Shown here: positions 17,793 to 26,345 of the stretch, in pieces
Layout: every line of letters begins with the position of its first letter
How positions within the stretch are numbered: the stretch's first letter is position 1
Assembly: GCF_003762925.1 (NCBI RefSeq)
Contig: NZ_RJUK01000002.1
Span: forward strand, 248,001 to 312,000
DNA length: 64,000 nt
Direction: 5' to 3'
Source: Marinimicrobium koreense
Lineage (GTDB): Bacteria; Pseudomonadota; Gammaproteobacteria; Pseudomonadales; Cellvibrionaceae
Program-made: the position numbers and the translations under genes
Notes under the pieces: model-generated
The model's input: only the letters and a program-made list of their open reading frames with translations
What the model was told of the DNA's origin: nothing
Database searches by the model: none

Positions 17793-19310
17793 ATGTCAAA
17801 TCACCTTGCCACCCCATCGGTGTCCTCAACCCCGGATGTCCCGGCCGCAGCTCGGCTGGATGCCGTGTGTGAACGGCCCCCGAAGCTGACCGGACTGGAT
17901 GACTTTCTGACCGAAAAGAATCCACAGCGGGCGCTGGCCTACTTTCTGTCAGAGCTGGCGCCAGACGGCCCTCTGCGTAGCGTACTGGACATTGAAATCG
18001 CGGTGCATCGGACCGTTGCCCGCATCGATCGACTGATCAGCCAACAGATCAACGCCATCATCCACCATTCGCGTTTTCAGGCGTTGGAAGCGGCATGGCG
18101 CGGTGTCTGGTATCTGACCTTGCAGGCCGAGGGCGCACGCAACATCAAGATCAAGCTGCTTGATATTGCCTGGCCAGAGGTGGCCCGGGATATCGATCGT
18201 GCCCTGGACTTTGACCAGAGCCAACTGTTCCAGAAAATTTACAGCAACGAATACGGTCACCCGGGAGGCGAGCCTTTTGGCGTGTTGATCGGCGATTATC
18301 AGGTGGCGCACCGCCCGTCGTCGCGCCACCCACAGGATGACATCGCCACCTTGGAAGGCCTGGCTCAAATCGCAGCGGCGGCGTTCGCCCCCTTCATTGC
18401 CAGCGCCTCACCCGAGCTGTTTGGCCTGGACGATTTTGCCAAACTTGGCGAACCGATCAATCTCGAGGCCATTTTTTCCCAACAGGAGTATGTCCGTTGG
18501 CGGGCGCTGCGCGAAAAATCCGACGCCCGCTTCATTGGCCTGACACTCCCGAGAACCCTGATGCGCCGTCCCTATCGGACCACCGCGGGCAGTTACAAAG
18601 GGGTGCCGTTTCGGGAAGAAAAAGGCGGCCGCCAGGGAGATGGATACCTGTGGGGCAGTGCGAGCTTCGCCTTTGCCGGTGTGTTGATTCGCGAGTTTGC
18701 CAATGTCGGCTGGTTTGGCCACATACGTGGCGTTCCGCGCAATCAGATCGGGGGCGGACTGGTGACCACCCTGCCGGTGGATCACTTCGACGCGGACCCT
18801 GCGGCTCTGGCCCCCAAGCCGCTAACCGAAGTGATCATCACGGACCGGCGTGAACGGGAACTGGCCGAGTTGGGATTGATCCCGCTGTGCCAGAGTTACC
18901 AGACGCCGTTTGCCGCTTTCTACAGCAATGCCTCGATTCAGAGGCCGGTTCGGGACACAGACCAGGGTGTCAACGCCCGGCTGTCCGCCATGCTGCAACA
19001 CGTCTTGTGTGGCTCACGGGTAGCCCATTACATCAAGGTGATGATCCGGGACAAGATCGGGGCGTTTATCAGCGCCGATGAATGCGAGCTGTTTCTGCGC
19101 CAGTGGTTGTTCCGCTATACCACCGGACGGGAGGATCTGGAGTGGGAGGAGCAGGCCCGTTACCCCTTGCGCGAAGCCGCCGTGAACGTCGAAGAACACC
19201 CGGAGCGGCCCGGACAATACCTGTGCAAAATTCATCTGGTGCCTCACTACCAGATCGACCAGATGGTCTCGGAATTGGAACTGGTCACCGAACTGGTACA
19301 GACCGGCTGA
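17793..19310 (+). CDS. Second TssC-family sheath-like protein (TssC2/ImpD-like)
   Basis: A 505-residue paralogue of TssC1 (EvpB/ImpC family) with matching landmarks: FQALEAAWRGVWYLTLQA, FDQSQLFQKIYSNEYGHPGG, GVLIGDYQV, IGLTLPRTLMRRPY. It has an extra 30-residue N-terminus and ends LVTELVQTG. Tandem tssC paralogues occur in some T6SS loci (impC-impD in Rhizobium). Its role is not settled; it could cap the sheath or act near the baseplate, since it is made in the same unit as tssE-F-G. The ATG at 17793 has no clear Shine-Dalgarno sequence, suggesting low translation compared with tssC1. AACGGATT lies at 17773-17780 just upstream. Confidence 0.9.
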   Translation: MSNHLATPSVSSTPDVPAAARLDAVCERPPKLTGLDDFLTEKNPQRALAYFLSELAPDGPLRSVLDIEIAVHRTVARIDRLISQQINAIIHHSRFQALEAAWRGVWYLTLQAEGARNIKIKLLDIAWPEVARDIDRALDFDQSQLFQKIYSNEYGHPGGEPFGVLIGDYQVAHRPSSRHPQDDIATLEGLAQIAAAAFAPFIASASPELFGLDDFAKLGEPINLEAIFSQQEYVRWRALREKSDARFIGLTLPRTLMRRPYRTTAGSYKGVPFREEKGGRQGDGYLWGSASFAFAGVLIREFANVGWFGHIRGVPRNQIGGGLVTTLPVDHFDADPAALAPKPLTEVIITDRRERELAELGLIPLCQSYQTPFAAFYSNASIQRPVRDTDQGVNARLSAMLQHVLCGSRVAHYIKVMIRDKIGAFISADECELFLRQWLFRYTTGREDLEWEEQARYPLREAAVNVEEHPERPGQYLCKIHLVPHYQIDQMVSELELVTELVQTG

Positions 19311-19334
19311 CGGCCCTGAAGGAGAGAGGGAATC

Positions 19335-19832
19335 ATGAGTCATATCGCTAGAACCCGCGAGCTGCGCCCATCCATCCTGGATCGCCTGCTTGATCATGAC
19401 CCACAGGCTGTGCGCGAGCCCGCGCCGGCACGCCACCAGTACCTGAGCGAACTACGCCAGAGCGTGCGGCGAGATCTGGAGAATCTGCTCAACAGCCGTT
19501 TCTGCATGATCGAGCCCCCGCAGGAGTGTCCGGAAGCTACCCACTCCCTGCTCAACTACGGCCTACCGGACCTGGCAACCGTGAACATTTCCGACGCCGA
19601 AAAAAAGCAGCGCTTTGTGCAACAGCTCGAACGCATACTGCGGGAGTATGAACCCCGGTTCAAAAGCGTGCGGGTGACTCACCTCGAGAACCGGGAGCGC
19701 ACCGACCGAACGCTGCGCTTTCGTATTGATGCGGTGCTATGGGCCGACCCAGCGCCGCAAAGCGTGGTGTTCGACTCGATTCTCGAGCCGGTCTCTCGCA
19801 GCGTGAACGTCAAGGAGTCACTCCATGGCTGA
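19335..19832 (+). CDS. tssE: T6SS baseplate protein TssE (gp25-like)
   Basis: A 165-residue gp25/TssE-family protein, which starts sheath polymerisation at the baseplate. Family features include RPSILDRLLD near the N-terminus, LNYGLPDL in the centre (the usual xNYGLPD motif), and LRFRIDAVLW at the C-terminus. An AAGGAGAGAG site lies just before the ATG. It overlaps tssF by eight bases. Confidence 0.94.
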   Translation: MSHIARTRELRPSILDRLLDHDPQAVREPAPARHQYLSELRQSVRRDLENLLNSRFCMIEPPQECPEATHSLLNYGLPDLATVNISDAEKKQRFVQQLERILREYEPRFKSVRVTHLENRERTDRTLRFRIDAVLWADPAPQSVVFDSILEPVSRSVNVKESLHG

Positions 19833-21651
19833 TGAACTGTTGCCTTACTACGAGCGCGAGCTGGCGTACATTCGGCAGATGGGCGCCGAGTTCGCCAAGG
19901 AGAACCCGAAAATCGCCAGCCGCCTGGGCATCTCCACCGAGACCATCGAGGATCCCCATGTGTCCCGGTTGGTGGAAAGTTTCGCCTATCTCAATGCGCG
20001 CATTCAGCATCGCCTTGACGATGATTTCCCCGAATTCAGCGACGCATTGCTCGGCACCCTGTTCCCCCATTATCAGCGGCCGATTCCGGCCATGAGCATC
20101 GTGCGCTTCGAGCCCGACCCGGAGCAACTTGAGCGGCCTTTTGTGGTTCCCAAAGGCACCGAGCTCGACACCCGTTCCTTCAAGGGCGAGAAGTGTCGCT
20201 TCAGCACCTGCTATGACACCACCCTGACTCCGGTCGAAGTGGCCGAGGCACAACTGATGGGTCGCCCCTTCAACACCCCCGGGGCGGATCGAATGCGCGG
20301 CGCGGCCAGCGTGCTAAAGATTCGTCTGACGCCGCTCCTGGAGGGCGCCAACCTGGCCGATGGTCTGCCCCGGTCGCTGCGGTTTTATCTCAAGGGCCAA
20401 CCCCAATACATCCACCCGCTGTACGAGTTGTTGATCAATCGGTGTGAGAATCTGGTGTTGAGCGATGGCACCAGCCGGCCCGTCTTTCTCGGTGGCGACC
20501 AGGTGCAACCGGTCGGTTTCGGAAAAGACGAGGGACTCCTCCCCTACCCCGACAATGCGTTCCTCGGGTACCGCCTGCTGACCGAGTATTTTGCTTTTCC
20601 CGAAAAGTTTCTGTTCGTGGACATACAGGGACTGGACCTGTCCCGCCTGTCACCGACCCTCGATTCCCTGGAGCTGTACATCTACCTCGCTGATACGGAT
20701 GTGGAGCTGGAACACCACATCAACGCGGCGCACTTCGTCACCGGTTGCACACCAGTGGTCAATCTGTTCGAACATCAGGCCGACCCGATTGCGCTGGATC
20801 ACCGTCAGTACGAGTACCAGATTCAGCCCGACATCCGCCGGCCCTCGGGCTACGAAGTGTTTTCGGTAGACCGGGTGATCGCCGCAGACGCCTACGGTAA
20901 AAGCGCCGAGTACCGACCGTTTTACGGACTCAATCACGATCGGCACTACCATCAGGATCAGACCTTCTGGCACGCCCAGCGGCGTCACGCGAAACTCAAA
21001 CCGGATAACCGGGATGAGGGCACCGATGTGTTTCTCAGCCTGGTGGATCTGGAGTTTTCCCCCAGTTCCGCCGGGGAAAAGACACTGCTGATCCACACCA
21101 CCTGCAGCAACCGGGACCAGCCGGCACGACTTCCGTTCAATAACCGGGAGCCTCAACTGCAATGCGTTGACGGCAGTCCTCCCACCCGACAGATCCGCTG
21201 CCTGACTCAACCCACGGAAACCATTCGTCCGGCATTGGGTAACGCCGCTCGCTGGCAGTTGCTCTCTCACCTGCAACTGAACCAGCGTTCACTGACGGAT
21301 GGCGAAAGCGGTGAAGCCTTGCGGGAAATTCTGCGCCTGTACGATTACCGGCAAACCTCGGCGCACCGCTCCCTGATCGAGGCGATCACCGACCTGAAAG
21401 TCCGACCGGTCAACGCACCGATTCAGATCGCCGGCCGGCCCACGCTGTGTCGGGGAATGGAAGTGACCCTGACGCTTGACGATCGCTTGTTGTCCGGCGT
21501 CAGTCTGTGTCTGTTCACCCGGGTGTTAGAGCATTTCTTTGCGCTCTACTGCTCCATCAACTCATTCAGTCAGCTTCGGGTCAAGCGCAAAGGCTACGAC
21601 GGTTTTTACCGGGTCGGGCCGATTCGAGCCGGGGGTAAAGTATGTCTGTGA
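19825..21651 (+). CDS. tssF: T6SS baseplate protein TssF
   Basis: A 608-residue TssF (ImpG/VasA) protein. The N-terminal signature is intact: LLPYYERELAYIRQMGAEFA, then RLVESFAYLNARIQHRLDDD and the downstream FPHYQRPIPAMSI. TssF pairs with TssG to form the baseplate wedges around VgrG. It has no membrane segments. An AAGGAG site precedes the ATG, and the gene overlaps both tssE and tssG by about ten bases. Confidence 0.96.
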   Translation: MADELLPYYERELAYIRQMGAEFAKENPKIASRLGISTETIEDPHVSRLVESFAYLNARIQHRLDDDFPEFSDALLGTLFPHYQRPIPAMSIVRFEPDPEQLERPFVVPKGTELDTRSFKGEKCRFSTCYDTTLTPVEVAEAQLMGRPFNTPGADRMRGAASVLKIRLTPLLEGANLADGLPRSLRFYLKGQPQYIHPLYELLINRCENLVLSDGTSRPVFLGGDQVQPVGFGKDEGLLPYPDNAFLGYRLLTEYFAFPEKFLFVDIQGLDLSRLSPTLDSLELYIYLADTDVELEHHINAAHFVTGCTPVVNLFEHQADPIALDHRQYEYQIQPDIRRPSGYEVFSVDRVIAADAYGKSAEYRPFYGLNHDRHYHQDQTFWHAQRRHAKLKPDNRDEGTDVFLSLVDLEFSPSSAGEKTLLIHTTCSNRDQPARLPFNNREPQLQCVDGSPPTRQIRCLTQPTETIRPALGNAARWQLLSHLQLNQRSLTDGESGEALREILRLYDYRQTSAHRSLIEAITDLKVRPVNAPIQIAGRPTLCRGMEVTLTLDDRLLSGVSLCLFTRVLEHFFALYCSINSFSQLRVKRKGYDGFYRVGPIRAGGKVCL

Positions 21652-22778
21652 TCGCACAGCTTCAGGCCGAACCGGAAGCCTTCAGCGCCCTGCAGATACT
21701 GCGTCTGCTCGAGTTTCACGGCTCGGAGCCATCCCTTTCGGACCAGGCTCAGTACCGCCGGCCACTGCGCTTTGCCCCCGGGGTCGATGTGCGCCCTGTG
21801 TCTCAGGAGGCCATCCGTTTCAGCGGCCAGCACCGCCTGACGTTTCCCGCTTCGGAAATCGAAGAGATTGAGCCACACGGTGAGCAGTGGTCGGTTCAAT
21901 CCAATCTCCTCAGCCTGGATGGCGCGCTGGGCCCTCTGCCCTACCACTATACCGAGCTCCTGCTTGAGCGGCAGAAGGCCAAAGACCCGGCCCTGACCCG
22001 CTTTCTCGACCTGTTCAATCATCGCAGCATGAACCTGTTGTGGCAGGCGGCGAGTAAATATCGACTGCCTCTGGAGTACGAACGCGCTCGACGCCACCGT
22101 GGCTCGGCCACCACCATAGACCGTCACACCGAGATGCTCCTGTCACTGCTGGGGCTGTCGCCGCGTCTGCTTCCGGACAACCCGGATCTGCCCGCCGAGG
22201 CACTGATCTATTACGGCGGGCTGCTCTCTCAACCGGTGAAAACCGTCGACAATTTCGAGCAGATTCTCAAGGGCTATTTCCGGGTTCCCATCAGCCTGTC
22301 GACCTTCTCCGGCGCTTGGTGCGAGGTGCTGCCGGACATGCGCTGCCAGCTTCCGTCTCTGACCCAACCTCGCGGACAGAATAACTGTCTCGGTCGCTCG
22401 ACATTGCTCGGGCAGAAATCCTGGCTGGCCCAGAACCAAGTGGACGTGACCATTGGCCCACTCGACCGGGCCCAGACCGAACGGTTTGCACCGGGCAGTC
22501 CGGCGCTGAAAGCCATGGACCAGCTCAGTGCGCTATATCTCGGTTGCGAGCACCAGTTCAATCTGCAACTGAAGGTTCGCTCCGAGGCTCTGCCCAAACA
22601 ACTGCCGATCGGCACCGGCACGCCGGGGCAGCTCGGCTGGAATTCCCGGCTGCCCCGGTCAGCCTCTCGCCCGGACAGCGCCAACGCCACCCAGAATATT
22701 CCCGTGTCCACCCGGACGCCGGAGTCTCAAACATCTCATACAATCCGTCCCAAAGGACCCGGCCGTGCCGCCGCCTGA
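21642..22778 (+). CDS. tssG: T6SS baseplate protein TssG
   Basis: A 378-residue TssG (ImpH/VasB) protein, partner of TssF in the baseplate wedge. It contains ALQILRLLEFHGSEPS at the N-terminus, the conserved GPLPYHYTELLLER, and FLDLFNHRSMNLLWQAASKYR. The last 45 residues are low-complexity and rich in Ser/Thr/Pro, beyond the usual end of the family, and may be disordered. The clpV gene follows after 35 bases. Confidence 0.95.
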   Translation: MSVIAQLQAEPEAFSALQILRLLEFHGSEPSLSDQAQYRRPLRFAPGVDVRPVSQEAIRFSGQHRLTFPASEIEEIEPHGEQWSVQSNLLSLDGALGPLPYHYTELLLERQKAKDPALTRFLDLFNHRSMNLLWQAASKYRLPLEYERARRHRGSATTIDRHTEMLLSLLGLSPRLLPDNPDLPAEALIYYGGLLSQPVKTVDNFEQILKGYFRVPISLSTFSGAWCEVLPDMRCQLPSLTQPRGQNNCLGRSTLLGQKSWLAQNQVDVTIGPLDRAQTERFAPGSPALKAMDQLSALYLGCEHQFNLQLKVRSEALPKQLPIGTGTPGQLGWNSRLPRSASRPDSANATQNIPVSTRTPESQTSHTIRPKGPGRAAA

Positions 22779-22813
22779 ACGGTGACGCAGCGGTCATACT
22801 ACAAGGAGTCGAC

Positions 22814-25459
22814 ATGATTACTCTGGATCTGAAATCTCTCGTCAACAAGCTGAACAACACCACGCGCAATGCGCTCGAAGGGGCGGCGGGCATCTGCCTG
22901 TCCCGCGGTCACTACAACGTGGAAGTCGAACACTGGTGGGTCAAACTGCTCGAGGTCGACGACACCGACGCGCAGGCCATTCTGGAGAAATTCGAGCTGT
23001 CGCCGGACACCCTGAGTCGCGCTTTCAATCGCGAACTGGATCAACTCAAAAATGGCAGCACTCGTCCACCCGCACTATCGCCCAACGTGGTAGAGCTGGC
23101 CAAGCAGGCCTGGGTACTGGCGTCAGTGGAATACGCTCACAGCCAGGTCACCAGTGCTCACCTGCTGGCCGCTCTGCTCCTGGATGACAGCTTGCGTCGA
23201 TCGGCCGTGGCCAGTTGCCCCGCGCTGGAGTCACTCGCTCCGGAATCCGTGCGGGAGCTGGTCAAGGCACTGGTGGGCACTACGGCCGAGTCGCGGGAGC
23301 TACCGCCCGAACACGGGGTGGACGAAGTTCCTTCCAATACCGCCCAGGCCAGCAACACACCCTGTCTGGACAAGTACACGGTCAACCTCACCCAGGCGGC
23401 CAAAGATGGGAAAATTGATCCAGTCTGGGGTCGGGACCAGGAGGTCCGTCAGATTGTCGATATCCTGATCCGTCGCCGACAGAACAACCCCATCCTGACC
23501 GGCGAAGCCGGTGTCGGGAAAACCGCCGTGGTGGAGGGTTTTGCGCTGCGGATCGCCAAGGGTGATGTCCCCGAGCCGCTGAAGAATGTAGTGCTGCGCA
23601 GCCTGGACTTGGGACTGCTGCAGGCCGGAGCCAGCGTAAAAGGCGAGTTTGAAAATCGTCTGAAGTCTGTCATCGCCGAAGTCAAAGCCTCGCCCCAGCC
23701 GATCATCCTCTTTATCGACGAGGCGCACACCATGATCGGTGCCGGCGGTAAAGAGGGACAGGGCGATGCCGCCAACCTGCTCAAGCCCGCTCTGGCCCGG
23801 GGCGAACTGCGCACCATTGCCGCCACCACCTGGGCCGAGTACAAAAAGTACTTCGAACGCGATCCGGCTTTGACCCGGCGCTTTCAGGTAGTGAAAGTGG
23901 AGGAACCGAATGAAACCAAGGCCATTGATATGATGCGGGCCATCGCTGGCATGCTCCAGGCACACCACAAGGTGCGGATCATGGACGAGGCGATTGTCGA
24001 ATCGGTGCGCCTGTCCAGCCGCTACATGCCCGGTCGCCAGTTGCCAGACAAATCCGTCAGCCTGCTCGACACCGCCTGTGCCCGGGTGGCCCTGAGCCAG
24101 AGCGCCACCCCCGCCCCCATCGAAGACACCGAGCGGGAGCTGGACCAGATCGCCGCAAACCTGGCCACTCTCGCCCGGGAAAATGCAGCACTGGATAACT
24201 GCCAGGACCGCATCGATGAACTCACGCAACGACAGGCTGAGCTGGAACAACGCCTGGAACAACAACGGCAACAATGGCACATAGAACGGGAGTTGGTGAC
24301 CGCCGTCAATCAACACCAGGACACAATTGAAGCCGACCACGAGGCGGAGGGTGATTCCGGAGAGGCTGCCAATGCACGAGCGGATCTGAAAACTCTGCTC
24401 GAAGAGTTGACCCGCCTGCAGGGCGATACGCCCATGATCAAGGTTCATGTCGACGGCCAGGCCATTGCCGAAGTGGTATCCAATTGGACCGGCATTCCGC
24501 TGGGCAAAATGCTGTCCGATGAGATTCAATCCGTGCTTAACCTGAGCGACACCCTGAACCAGCGTGTCATCGGCCAACGCCACGCGCTGGACGCCATTGC
24601 CCAGAGCATTCGCACCGCCCGTGCCGGCTTGACCGATCCGCGCAAACCCATTGGGGTTTTCTTTATGGTCGGCCCCAGCGGTGTGGGGAAAACCGAAACC
24701 GCTCTGGCCCTGGCCGACACCCTCTACGGTGGTGAGCACAACCTGACCGTCATCAACATGTCCGAGTTCAAGGAAGAACACAAAGTCTCCATGCTGCTCG
24801 GCTCCCCGCCCGGCTACGTCGGTTATGGCGAGGGCGGTGTGCTCACCGAGGCGGTGCGGCGTAAACCCTACAGTGTGATTCTGTTGGATGAAATGGAAAA
24901 AGCTCACCCCGGCGTACAGGATGTGTTTTACAACCTGTTCGACAAAGGCACGATCAAGGATGGCGAAGGGCGCGATATCGACTTCCGTAACACCGTGATC
25001 ATCATGACCTCCAACGCCGGCGAGGAGCACATTCGCGCCCTGTGTCAGTCCCAGGAGGACACCATTGCGCCCGATGTGCTGCTGGACAACTTCCGCCCGC
25101 AGTTGCTTCGACACTTCAAGCCCGCGTTCCTCGGGCGCACCACCATCGTGCCCTACTACCCGCTGGGCGATGAAGACCTGATGAAAATCGGCGCTATCAA
25201 CATGGAAAAAATCCGTCGCCGAGTGGCGGAGCATTACGGGGCCGAGTTCAGTTTTGAGGAAGATGTCTTGCTGCACATTATTGCCCGCAGCCAGGAAGTG
25301 GACACCGGGGCGCGGAATATCGAAAACATCCTGACCCGCACCCTGCTTCCGATGATCGCCTCGGAGTGCCTCGGCCGAATGGTGTCCGGCGAGCCGATTC
25401 AGCGGGTGCGTATCGGCGTGGATGAACAGGATCAGTTCACCTGCCAGTTGGATGCGTGA
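22814..25459 (+). CDS. clpV: T6SS sheath-recycling AAA+ ATPase ClpV (TssH)
   Basis: An 881-residue ClpB/ClpV-type unfoldase that disassembles the contracted sheath. It has an N-domain (1-150), first AAA+ module with Walker A GEAGVGKT (about residue 233) and Walker B LFIDEAHT, a coiled-coil middle domain (about 430-540), and second AAA+ module with GPSGVGKTET (about 620) and VILLDEMEKAHP. I start it at the ATG at 22814 behind CAAGGAGTCGAC. A longer open frame from 22544 overlaps tssG and is not family-like. It is the last core T6SS gene of this operon; the TPR genes follow 13 bases on. Confidence 0.96.
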   Translation: MITLDLKSLVNKLNNTTRNALEGAAGICLSRGHYNVEVEHWWVKLLEVDDTDAQAILEKFELSPDTLSRAFNRELDQLKNGSTRPPALSPNVVELAKQAWVLASVEYAHSQVTSAHLLAALLLDDSLRRSAVASCPALESLAPESVRELVKALVGTTAESRELPPEHGVDEVPSNTAQASNTPCLDKYTVNLTQAAKDGKIDPVWGRDQEVRQIVDILIRRRQNNPILTGEAGVGKTAVVEGFALRIAKGDVPEPLKNVVLRSLDLGLLQAGASVKGEFENRLKSVIAEVKASPQPIILFIDEAHTMIGAGGKEGQGDAANLLKPALARGELRTIAATTWAEYKKYFERDPALTRRFQVVKVEEPNETKAIDMMRAIAGMLQAHHKVRIMDEAIVESVRLSSRYMPGRQLPDKSVSLLDTACARVALSQSATPAPIEDTERELDQIAANLATLARENAALDNCQDRIDELTQRQAELEQRLEQQRQQWHIERELVTAVNQHQDTIEADHEAEGDSGEAANARADLKTLLEELTRLQGDTPMIKVHVDGQAIAEVVSNWTGIPLGKMLSDEIQSVLNLSDTLNQRVIGQRHALDAIAQSIRTARAGLTDPRKPIGVFFMVGPSGVGKTETALALADTLYGGEHNLTVINMSEFKEEHKVSMLLGSPPGYVGYGEGGVLTEAVRRKPYSVILLDEMEKAHPGVQDVFYNLFDKGTIKDGEGRDIDFRNTVIIMTSNAGEEHIRALCQSQEDTIAPDVLLDNFRPQLLRHFKPAFLGRTTIVPYYPLGDEDLMKIGAINMEKIRRRVAEHYGAEFSFEEDVLLHIIARSQEVDTGARNIENILTRTLLPMIASECLGRMVSGEPIQRVRIGVDEQDQFTCQLDA

Positions 25460-25472
25460 CGGGTCTGACAGC

Positions 25473-26345
25473 ATGATGCCAACAGCGACAAGGAAACGGC
25501 TCTTCATTATGCTGGGTCTGTTGTGTCTGCCGGTCGTGGCCCTAAGCCAATCGTTCGATCAGGCCATCGAGCGACAGTTCAGCGACTTGCGTGACGCCGT
25601 CCGGCAGGCACAGTGGCACAGGGTGGAAGAACAACTGCCGTCTCTTCAACATCACTATTCGTTGAGCCCGCCTCAAAGAAGCTATCTGCACCTGGCGGAG
25701 GCGCTGCTGTGGCAATATCGGGGCGAGCACCGTCGGGCCATTCCGTTATACGAGCGCATCGAACCGGACAGTGATGTCTACCTTGAGGCCCGCACCAACC
25801 TGGCCATCGCGTTTTTGAAACAGGGATGGTGGTCGGATGCCCATCGGGAGTTGGAGCAACTGCTGGCACGCGCCGAACCGGAGGCCGAGCTGAAAAACCG
25901 CTGGCGCATGATGCTGGGGATGTCCCAGCTGCAGCAGGGGTTCTACCGCGATGCCCGAACCACCTTCGGCACCATCGATCAGAACAGTCGTCACAGCGCC
26001 CAGGCCTGGCGGGGCATCGGCCTGACGGCGCTGCACCTGGGGGACCACGGCGGTGCGCTCAATGCCTTCCGACGACTCAAGGAGGAGCACGCCGAAGACA
26101 TCCCCGAAGGCGCATTTCTGGTGGCCTTTACTTACGACCGGATGAACCGGCTCAAGCTGGCCGAGGCCAATTATCGGGAAGCCCTGTTGCTCTATCAACA
26201 CCAGTTACAGCAGATACAAAAAACGCTGGCGAAGCGTTCGCCCGAAGCAGCGGACACCCGGTCGCTGGAAGCTCAACAGAACCGGCTGAACACGCTGATC
26301 AGTCAAAGCCAATACGGACTGGCCACCATCTATGATCGCCGTTAA
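25473..26345 (+). CDS. Exported tetratricopeptide-repeat protein
   Basis: A 290-residue protein with a signal peptide (basic MMPTATRKRL, hydrophobic FIMLGLLCLPVVAL, likely cleavage after ALS) followed by five to seven TPR-like helix pairs across the rest of the sequence (for example YLEARTNLAIAFLKQGWW and AQAWRGIGLTALHLGDHGG). It should be periplasmic and act as a scaffold. It starts 13 bases after clpV and overlaps the next TPR gene by 14 bases, so it is co-transcribed with the T6SS. In-frame starts at 25452 and 25476 are also possible. Its partner is unknown; the ExbB/D module at the other end of the cluster is one candidate. Confidence 0.82.
   Translation: MMPTATRKRLFIMLGLLCLPVVALSQSFDQAIERQFSDLRDAVRQAQWHRVEEQLPSLQHHYSLSPPQRSYLHLAEALLWQYRGEHRRAIPLYERIEPDSDVYLEARTNLAIAFLKQGWWSDAHRELEQLLARAEPEAELKNRWRMMLGMSQLQQGFYRDARTTFGTIDQNSRHSAQAWRGIGLTALHLGDHGGALNAFRRLKEEHAEDIPEGAFLVAFTYDRMNRLKLAEANYREALLLYQHQLQQIQKTLAKRSPEAADTRSLEAQQNRLNTLISQSQYGLATIYDRR

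Noticed and set aside
23300-25507. 735-codon minus-strand ORF opposite clpV
   Set aside because: Antisense shadow of a strongly conserved AAA+ gene; no domain is recognisable.
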